Of a DNA stretch of 11,179 nucleotides, positions 6,288 to 11,179 are shown one piece after another. Source of the DNA: Burkholderiales bacterium (lineage in GTDB: Bacteria > Pseudomonadota > Gammaproteobacteria > Burkholderiales > Burkholderiaceae_B); NCBI GenBank assembly GCA_005788065.1, contig SXZD01000296.1, forward strand, positions 1 to 11,179. The letters run 5' to 3'. A program made the position numbers and the translations under genes. The notes below the pieces were generated by a model that saw only the letters and a program-made list of their open reading frames with translations, did no database searches and was not told the origin of the DNA. How positions within the stretch are numbered: position 1 is the first letter of the stretch; the number at the start of each line of letters is the position of its first letter.

Positions 6288-8800
6288 ATGCACTACAGGC
6301 GCAGTTTATCGCGGAGAGCCGCGAGCTGCTGGAGGGCATCGGGGAGGCGATGCTCACCTTGGAAAAACAGGGAAGCGATGCGGACAGCCTTAACAATCTG
6401 TTCCGACTGGTCCATACCCTGAAAGGCAACTGCGGTCTGTTTGAAGAATTGCGTCCCATCGGCAGCGTGCTGCATTGCGCTGAAGATACGCTGGACGCCC
6501 TGCGCGACAGCGGTGAGGAAATCAGCTCTGACAGCGCTGATGTCCTGCTGGACGCAATGGACTTCGTATCGCATTCTCTGGACGCCTGGGAATCGGGCTC
6601 TTACGACCCCGAAGCCATCTCTCCGCGCGCCAAGCAGTTGGTAGCCAGCATCAAGGCGATACGCGAGGGTGAAGCGGCTGCTCCGCCCGATCAGGCGATC
6701 GAGCAGTTCGTCAATTCACCGACCGCCACCGCACAGACGCACATTACCGGATGGATTGAACCGCACCTCTCCAAGGTTCCGGCTCAACAGCGCGACCTGG
6801 TGTGGGTTCACTACACACCCGATTCGGATTGCTTTTTCAAAGGCGAAGATCCTCTGCAATATGCACGCAGCGTACCTTGCCTCGAATACCTGTCCATTGA
6901 TACGCTGGCAGACTGGTCACCCGCACAGGACCTCGATCCGTACAATTGCAATCTTACATTGACAATTGCAAGCAGCGCACCGGAAGACGATGTGCTGCAG
7001 GTGTTTGCGTATGTAAAAGACCAGATCAAGCATGAAGTACTGTCTGGCAGCCTCTGTACCGGCAGCGACACAGCAACGATCGCAGCAGCCGCAGCAACAG
7101 CCACCGCTTCTCTGACGCCCGAAGGCATGCTGCCCATCACCGAAGCATCCCGTGCGCAGGCGCTTCGCATCTGGGAAGTGCAGGCCAAGATCATGACGCT
7201 CAATGCCGCCACGCCCACATGGTTGGGACGCGCGCGGGCCGCTGTCATGGCAGTGGAGCAGCTCAGCGAATCGCTCAACCGCAGCGCATGGGCAGAAGCC
7301 GCACGCGAAGCATTGGCATCGGCAGAAAGCAACAACGACCCCACTCCGCTGGTCAACTGGTTGCAAAAGATTCCAGGTGAACTCGTCGGCGGTGGCAGCA
7401 CCACGGAAGGTGCAAGCGCCACAGCGCACATCAGTCCTAACGTCGGAGCCGGCAAGATTGCTGATACGCCGGCGGCACAGGCCAGCACGCCTGCTGGCAG
7501 CGCACCGGCCGCTTCTGCAGCATCTGCACCGGCTGCCAAAACCGGCGATGCAGGCACCGGCGAACCGGCAACCAAGGCAGACGCGCAGGCCAAAGGCGAT
7601 GCACCTCCTGAAGGTGAAGCCAAGCAGGTTCAGATACTGAAGGTGCCGCGCGAAAAGATTGACCGTCTGATGGAGCTGATCGGCGAGATGGTGGTTGCGA
7701 AAAATTCGCTGCCCTATTTGGCCGAGAAAGCAGAAACCCAGTACGGTGTACGCGAAGTCGCCAAAGAGCTGAAGAGCCAGTATGCGGTGATCAACCGCAT
7801 TGCAGAGGAAATGCAGGACGCCATCATGCAGGTTCGCATGATGCCCGTCTCCAGCATCTTCCAGCGCTTCCCGCGATTGGTGCGCGATCTGGCCAAAAAG
7901 TTGGGCAAGCAGATCAAGCTGGAAATCACCGGAGACGAAACAGAAGCCGACAAGAACATCATCGAAGCGTTGGCCGATCCGCTCATCCACCTCGTACGCA
8001 ACAGTTTGGACCATGGCATCGAGCCACCCGAAGACCGTCAGGCAGCGGGCAAGTCGCTGGAAGGCACCATCCACATTTCTGCGCATCAGGAAGGTGACCG
8101 TGTTCACATCATCATCGAGGATGATGGTGCCGGCATTGATGTCAGCCGCGTCAAGCGCAAGGCTGTCGAAAAAGGCCTGATCAGCGAAGAAAAAGCAGCC
8201 GGCATGAGCGATCAGGAGGCACAGCAGCTCATTTTCCTGCCGGGCTTCTCAACCGCTGCGGTCATCTCCGATGTTTCCGGCCGCGGTGTGGGCATGGATG
8301 TGGTTCGCTCTGCCATCGCCAAGGTAAACGGCGTCATTCATCTGAGCTCTGCCATGGGCAAGGGCACCAAGGTGGATCTGAGCCTGCCGCTGACCATGGC
8401 GGTGACCAACGTGATGATGATCAAATCGGCCGAGCAATCGTTTGCCGTGCCGATGGACATCGTTGTTGAAACCGTGCGGGTGCCCGCGGACGCCATCCAT
8501 GTGGTGCAAGACCACAAGATGACCGTGCTGCGCGGCAAGATCATTCCGCTGCGCTCACTGAACGACATGCTGCAGCTGGGCACGGGACAAAACCCGAACG
8601 AAGAGAATGAATATGCTGTGCTGGTGGTCAAGGTCAATGGCGAATCCGTAGGCATCATGGTCGATGATTTCCATTCAACCATCGACATCATCCTGCGTCC
8701 ATTGGAAGGCATGCTGCAGAACATGCCGGCGTACTCTGGCACTGCCCTGCTGGGCGATGGCAGCGTGTTGCTGGTGCTCAACATGAAGGAGCTGATCTGA
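6284..8800 (+). CDS. cheA: CheA, chemotaxis sensor histidine kinase
   Basis: This 838-residue kinase autophosphorylates under receptor control and passes phosphate to CheY and CheB. Residues 1-125 are the HPt (P1) domain, with phospho-acceptor H44 in VHTLKGN. Residues about 160-250 form a separate domain (with HYTPDSDCFFKGEDPL) that takes the place of the usual P2 CheY-binding domain. A further helical stretch (about 285-365) and an Ala/Pro/Gly-rich linker (about 370-448) follow. P3 dimerisation starts near 450 (DRLMELIGEMVVAKNSL). The P4 ATPase has an N box HLVRNSLDHGIE (569-580), G1 EDDGAGID (from 612), G2 GRGVGMDVV (from 666) and G3 MGKGTKVDLSLPLTMA (from 691). P5, a CheW-like domain, runs from about 705 to 838. 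All catalytic boxes are intact. The gene overlaps cheY upstream (ATGA) and the STAS gene downstream (TGATG). Its extra length comes from the middle region and linker. Confidence 0.97.
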   Translation: MNALQAQFIAESRELLEGIGEAMLTLEKQGSDADSLNNLFRLVHTLKGNCGLFEELRPIGSVLHCAEDTLDALRDSGEEISSDSADVLLDAMDFVSHSLDAWESGSYDPEAISPRAKQLVASIKAIREGEAAAPPDQAIEQFVNSPTATAQTHITGWIEPHLSKVPAQQRDLVWVHYTPDSDCFFKGEDPLQYARSVPCLEYLSIDTLADWSPAQDLDPYNCNLTLTIASSAPEDDVLQVFAYVKDQIKHEVLSGSLCTGSDTATIAAAAATATASLTPEGMLPITEASRAQALRIWEVQAKIMTLNAATPTWLGRARAAVMAVEQLSESLNRSAWAEAAREALASAESNNDPTPLVNWLQKIPGELVGGGSTTEGASATAHISPNVGAGKIADTPAAQASTPAGSAPAASAASAPAAKTGDAGTGEPATKADAQAKGDAPPEGEAKQVQILKVPREKIDRLMELIGEMVVAKNSLPYLAEKAETQYGVREVAKELKSQYAVINRIAEEMQDAIMQVRMMPVSSIFQRFPRLVRDLAKKLGKQIKLEITGDETEADKNIIEALADPLIHLVRNSLDHGIEPPEDRQAAGKSLEGTIHISAHQEGDRVHIIIEDDGAGIDVSRVKRKAVEKGLISEEKAAGMSDQEAQQLIFLPGFSTAAVISDVSGRGVGMDVVRSAIAKVNGVIHLSSAMGKGTKVDLSLPLTMAVTNVMMIKSAEQSFAVPMDIVVETVRVPADAIHVVQDHKMTVLRGKIIPLRSLNDMLQLGTGQNPNEENEYAVLVVKVNGESVGIMVDDFHSTIDIILRPLEGMLQNMPAYSGTALLGDGSVLLVLNMKELI

Positions 8801-9051
8801 TGGGCGTCCAATTCGACATCATCGAAAACGTGATCGAGATTGATGAAACGTGCACTGTGGAAGATGCCGAAACCCTGCTTCAATTGGTGCTCGAACACGA
8901 CGATGCCCCGATTGATGCCAGCAAGTGCACGCATATCCACACGGCTGCCATGCAAGTACTGCTGGCAGCCAAACCGAAGTTCAAGGAATTGCCGGAAGAT
9001 GAATTTATCAGGCAATTTTTGGCCCCTTATTGGACCACGGCAACCGCCTGA
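8800..9051 (+). CDS. Small STAS-domain protein (anti-anti-sigma-like)
   Basis: This 83-residue cytoplasmic protein has a STAS-like pattern: an N-terminal beta segment, a helix VEDAETLLQLVLE (20-32), a strand/turn PIDASKCTHIHTAA (37-50), then the helix MQVLLAAKPKF. In STAS proteins the loop after the second core strand carries the regulatory Ser/Thr. Here that place is held by HTAA, making T48 the candidate. The protein is shorter than the usual 100 or so residues and lacks the last strand-helix pair, ending with an acidic FIRQFLAPYW segment. The ATG overlaps the cheA stop (TGATG) and has a strong AAGGAG site at 8786-8791, so it is translationally coupled to the kinase. STAS proteins encoded beside che genes usually act as binding switches, but no partner anti-sigma kinase or phosphatase is visible here. 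The fold call is moderately sure and the role unknown. Confidence 0.75.
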   Translation: MGVQFDIIENVIEIDETCTVEDAETLLQLVLEHDDAPIDASKCTHIHTAAMQVLLAAKPKFKELPEDEFIRQFLAPYWTTATA

Positions 9052-9095
9052 TTTTGATAATTTCGATTTAAGCGCAACACCAGACGAGAAATACC

Positions 9096-9461
9096 ATGAA
9101 AACAATTTTTCTGATTGATGATTCTGCAACCATGCTGATGAGCCTGCGCCAGACACTCGAAATGTCGGGCTACAAGGTTGAAGTGGCTGGTGATGGCGCA
9201 CAGGCCCTGGAAAAATTGAAAAAGATCCAGAAGCCCGATCTCATCATCACCGACATCAACATGCCCAACATGAACGGCATCGAGTTCATCCGGCATGCAC
9301 GTCAGTTCCTGCGTTTTACGCCCATTCTGACGCTAACGACCGAGTCGCAGCAGACCAAGCGTGAAGAGGCCAAGAAGCTCGGTGCGACGGGTTGGCTGGT
9401 CAAACCCGTGGGTGGTCAAGATCTGATTCGCGTAATTCGCCAGGTTCTTCCCGGCGCCTGA
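9096..9461 (+). CDS. cheY: CheY-type single-domain response regulator (second of two)
   Basis: This 121-residue receiver domain closely follows the classical CheY pattern: D8-D9 in LIDDSATM, phospho-acceptor D53 in ITDINMPNMNG, T81/T82 in LTTESQQ, and K103 in GWLVKPV. W100 is at the aromatic switch position that is Tyr in enteric CheY; Trp is common in other CheYs. It has no output domain. It lies 44 nt after the STAS gene, with a weak ribosome site (CGAGA, 9085-9089), and 10 nt before the membrane-anchored MCP. It is the better candidate for the signal-carrying CheY because its switch region is the more canonical. Pairing with the neighbouring MCP, which has a CheZ-like motif, is possible but inferred. 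The CheY family is certain; which output it binds is not. Confidence 0.95.
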   Translation: MKTIFLIDDSATMLMSLRQTLEMSGYKVEVAGDGAQALEKLKKIQKPDLIITDINMPNMNGIEFIRHARQFLRFTPILTLTTESQQTKREEAKKLGATGWLVKPVGGQDLIRVIRQVLPGA

Positions 9462-9471
9462 GGAGATTTCC

Positions 9472-10605
9472 ATGAGTCAGTCCATGGCCTGGATGGAATT
9501 CCTGCTGGCAGCCGCCCTGGGCGCCTGCATCGCAGGATCCCTAGTCACTTATTGGTTCCGGCAGCGGTTTACGCAGCAGGAGGCCGATGTCATCAATGCA
9601 TCCAACGCGGCTCACGCCCCATGGACAGCCATGCTCACGCAGCAGGTTGCCGATGTGCGTCGTTTCAACGACGTGATGCGAGCGCACCTCACGTCCATTA
9701 ACAAGGAAAGTGAAGAAACCGCGCTGCACATCATGGGACAGTTGCAGGTTGCGCACAACGCAACGATGTCGATGCTCAACGTGTCGCGTACGGCTGTTGA
9801 AAGCACGACCAAGCTGATTGAACAAAGCACGTCCAAGGTTGCAGAGCATACCGCCATGCTTCAGTCGCTGCGCGACATGGGCAACAGCAACAAGGAGCGC
9901 AATTCCCGCGAACGCGAATGGCTGCTGAACCTGAGCAACAACGTGGAAGGTTTGATCCCGTTGGTGGGTCTGGTTGAGGAGATTGCACAGCAGACCAACT
10001 TGCTGGCACTGAATGCGGCGATCGAAGCGGCACGTGCCGGCGAGAACGGTCGGGGCTTCTCGGTGGTGGCCGACAATGTGTTCCAACTGTCCGGCAAGAC
10101 ACAGGACGCAGCACGCCAGATCCGGGACCGCATCGGTGATGTGAGCAACCTCATCAGCACGCAAAGCCGTCAAGCCATGGATGCCCTGGACATTCAGGAG
10201 GAGAACGACAACACCGAGGAATTGGTGGTCAAACTGCAGGAGCTGCAAAACTCGTTCAATGATCTGCTGCAGCATTCGCATGAGATGAACATGGCGCTGG
10301 AAAACCACACCAATGACATCGTCGATGCCGTGCAGACCACATTGGCAAGTCTGCAAACGCAAGACATCATGCGACAGCAGCTTGAGCATGTGCAGACCGC
10401 GCTCAACACACTGGACGACCACATCGCCCAGTGGGACCGGCAGTTGACGCAGACGCCCAACCGTCCTGACCTGCTGCCCAGCCTCGGCGCCCGCATGGAT
10501 GCCTTGTTTTCCAACTATGTGATGCACCAGCAGCGTAATGCACACATGGCCGCCATGGGTCAGGAGCCGCTGGAAACCGGATTACCCCGCATCGAGCTGT
10601 TCTGA
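9472..10605 (+). CDS. Short membrane-anchored methyl-accepting chemotaxis protein without sensory ectodomain
   Basis: This 377-residue protein has one N-terminal transmembrane helix (about 9-28, flanked by R30 and R32). Only about 8 residues lie outside the membrane and the rest is cytoplasmic, with no PAS, Cache or four-helix sensor. The MCP tip is clear: QQTNLLALNAAIEAARAG (173-190) and GRGFSVVADNV (193-203). The usual EVR of the tip reads NVF here (202-204). A long helix leads up to the tip from residue 40. The region after the tip (about 245-325) is helical and contains LQTQDIMRQQLEHV, where D298 and Q302 have the D-x-x-x-Q spacing of the CheZ catalytic helix. Clear methylation consensus sequences are not evident. 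The AGGAG site (9461-9465), 6 nt upstream, supports this start, 10 nt after cheY. It probably senses an internal or membrane state, or modulates the array; that is inferred. Confidence 0.92.
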   Translation: MSQSMAWMEFLLAAALGACIAGSLVTYWFRQRFTQQEADVINASNAAHAPWTAMLTQQVADVRRFNDVMRAHLTSINKESEETALHIMGQLQVAHNATMSMLNVSRTAVESTTKLIEQSTSKVAEHTAMLQSLRDMGNSNKERNSREREWLLNLSNNVEGLIPLVGLVEEIAQQTNLLALNAAIEAARAGENGRGFSVVADNVFQLSGKTQDAARQIRDRIGDVSNLISTQSRQAMDALDIQEENDNTEELVVKLQELQNSFNDLLQHSHEMNMALENHTNDIVDAVQTTLASLQTQDIMRQQLEHVQTALNTLDDHIAQWDRQLTQTPNRPDLLPSLGARMDALFSNYVMHQQRNAHMAAMGQEPLETGLPRIELF

Positions 10606-10610
10606 ATACC

Positions 10611-10637
10611 GGGGGCGCATCGGGGCTATACGCCCCC
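10611..10637 (+). terminator. Possible transcription terminator hairpin after the che operon
   Basis: GGGGGCG at 10611-10617 is the exact inverted repeat of CGCCCCC at 10631-10637 (7 bp, 13-nt loop), 5 nt after the last che-operon stop codon. A competing hairpin GGGGC/GCCCC (10622-10626 with 10632-10636) shares the 3' arm. No T run follows; instead there is a C-rich, G-poor tract. This does not fit an intrinsic terminator well and may be part of a Rho-dependent termination zone. Confidence 0.4.
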
Positions 10638-10680
10638 TGCCTCCCCGCTCCTGCCTCCCCGCTCCTGCCTCCCCCGCCCC
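10638..10680 (+). repeat. 14-bp C-rich tandem repeat, three copies
   Basis: The unit TGCCTCCCCGCTCC occurs exactly at 10638-10651 and 10652-10665. A third, degenerate copy (TGCCTCCCCC, then GCCCC) ends at 10680. The tract is almost free of G and A on the + strand. On the - strand it gives four or more runs of four or five G within about 48 nt, counting the hairpin arm at 10633-10637. It is non-coding and lies between the mcp stop and metG. It may be a Rho loading site or a G-quadruplex-forming tract; both are inferences. Confidence 0.8.
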
Positions 10681-10763
10681 ACCGTGCAGCCTTGACCTCC
10701 CACTCCGATCGCACCGCAGCACACAAGGCCACAGTGCATTAAAATGACGGATTACGTGTTTTC

Positions 10764-10767
10764 AGGA
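10764..10767 (+). promoter_or_regulatory. Ribosome binding site that favours the GTG start of metG
   Basis: AGGA at 10764-10767 lies 6 nt before GTG 10774. The alternative in-frame ATG at 10744 has no purine-rich site upstream and would add ten residues (MTDYVFSGPT) before the conserved TRRILVTSALPYANG beginning. Confidence 0.5.
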
Positions 10768-10773
10768 CCGACC

Positions 10774-11179
10774 GTGACCCGCCGCATCCTCGTCACCTCC
10801 GCTTTGCCTTATGCCAACGGCGCCATTCATCTAGGCCATCTGCTCGAATACATCCAGACCGATATCTGGGTGGCCTTCCAGAAGATGCAGGGACACACCG
10901 TCCACTACGTATGTGCTGACGATACGCATGGCACGCCGGTCATGTTGCGTGCCGAGAAAGAGGGTTTGACGCCCGAGGCACTGATCGCCCGGGTATCGTC
11001 CGAGCACCAGCGCGACTTTGCGGGGTTCGGCGTGCGGTTTGACCACTACCACTCTACCCACGCCCCTGAAAACAAGGCGCTGTGCGAGCAGATCTATCTG
11101 CAACTGCGCGACGCAGGCCTGATCGAAAAACGCGAAGTCGAACAGTTCTACGACCCGGTCAAGGCGATGTTCCTTCCCG
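10774..11179 (+). CDS. metG: Methionyl-tRNA synthetase, N-terminal part (3' truncated by window end)
   Basis: MetG charges tRNA-Met with methionine using ATP and is an essential cytoplasmic class I aminoacyl-tRNA synthetase. The 135 visible codons start with TRRILVTSALPYANG, followed by the class I HIGH signature as HLGH (residues 19-22 from the GTG), then the strongly conserved YVCADDTHGTP and the Rossmann-fold region up to YDPVKAMFLP. The KMSKS loop, anticodon domain and zinc knuckle lie beyond the window. I choose GTG 10774 because of the AGGA ribosome site 6 nt upstream; ATG 10744 is the alternative. The gene follows the che operon after a 168-nt non-coding spacer and is functionally unrelated, so it probably has its own promoter. 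A TAAAAT hexamer at 10740-10745 resembles a -10 box but has no convincing -35 partner. The identification is certain; only the start is open. Confidence 0.95.
   Translation, partial: MTRRILVTSALPYANGAIHLGHLLEYIQTDIWVAFQKMQGHTVHYVCADDTHGTPVMLRAEKEGLTPEALIARVSSEHQRDFAGFGVRFDHYHSTHAPENKALCEQIYLQLRDAGLIEKREVEQFYDPVKAMFLP

Noticed and set aside
6917..8107. Long - strand open frame (396 codons) opposite cheA
   Set aside because: It is antisense to the well-conserved CheA P3/P4 region; its composition reflects the complementary codons and no domain is visible. The same applies to 9541-10545 and 2076-2999 on the - strand.
9052..9095. AT-rich gap with GATAAT (9056-9061) as an internal promoter before the second cheY
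   Set aside because: It is one base from the -10 consensus, but no -35 element lies at a suitable distance (TTGGAC at 9030-9035 is 20 bp away).
10692..10745. metG promoter from TTGACC (10692-10697) and TAAAAT (10740-10745)
   Set aside because: The spacer is 42 bp, far outside the normal range, and neither box has a partner at 16-18 bp.
10403..10747. Short open frames across the C-rich repeat (10403-10732 on -, 10538-10747 on +)
   Set aside because: They are low-complexity translations of a tandem repeat overlapping the mcp 3' end, without ribosome sites or domains.

Overview
The window is a compact chemosensory (Che) gene cluster from a Gram-negative bacterium, most likely a betaproteobacterium (Burkholderiales-like). 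That placement rests on the betaproteobacterial look of the MetG N-terminus, the GC content (above 50%) and the gene set; it is an inference. All genes lie on the + strand.

Layout. Positions 1-1371 are the 3' part of a chemoreceptor (MCP) gene whose start lies upstream of the window. Then follow a triple-domain CheW scaffold (1404-3092), a CheB methylesterase (3167-4408), a HEAT-repeat protein (4411-5049), a CheR methyltransferase (5049-5891), a CheY-type receiver (5913-6287), a CheA histidine kinase (6284-8800), a small STAS-domain protein (8800-9051), a second CheY (9096-9461) and a short membrane-anchored MCP (9472-10605). Gaps are 0-75 nt and several genes overlap by 1-4 nt, so this is almost certainly one operon, with its promoter upstream of the window. 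A 168-nt spacer (10606-10773) holds a GC-rich hairpin and a C-rich 14-bp tandem repeat. It separates the operon from the 5' end of metG (methionyl-tRNA synthetase), a housekeeping gene that runs off the right edge.

How the genes work together. The receptors would control CheA autophosphorylation through the triple CheW. CheA-P would phosphorylate the two CheYs and CheB. CheR and CheB would set receptor methylation. The HEAT and STAS proteins are non-standard additions, probably protein-protein adaptors. No flagellar or pilus genes, no stand-alone CheW, and no CheZ, CheC, CheX or CheD are visible, so the output is not evident from this window.

The most unusual features concern array architecture. 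The first MCP is a tandem duplication of a whole signalling module, with two hairpin tips exactly 300 residues apart. Its partner is a three-CheW fusion with a divergent middle domain. The last receptor has one membrane helix, no sensory ectodomain, and a C-terminal D-x-x-x-Q motif resembling the CheZ phosphatase active site. Together they suggest a covalently multivalent receptor/scaffold array. This is an inference from sequence, not a demonstrated system.
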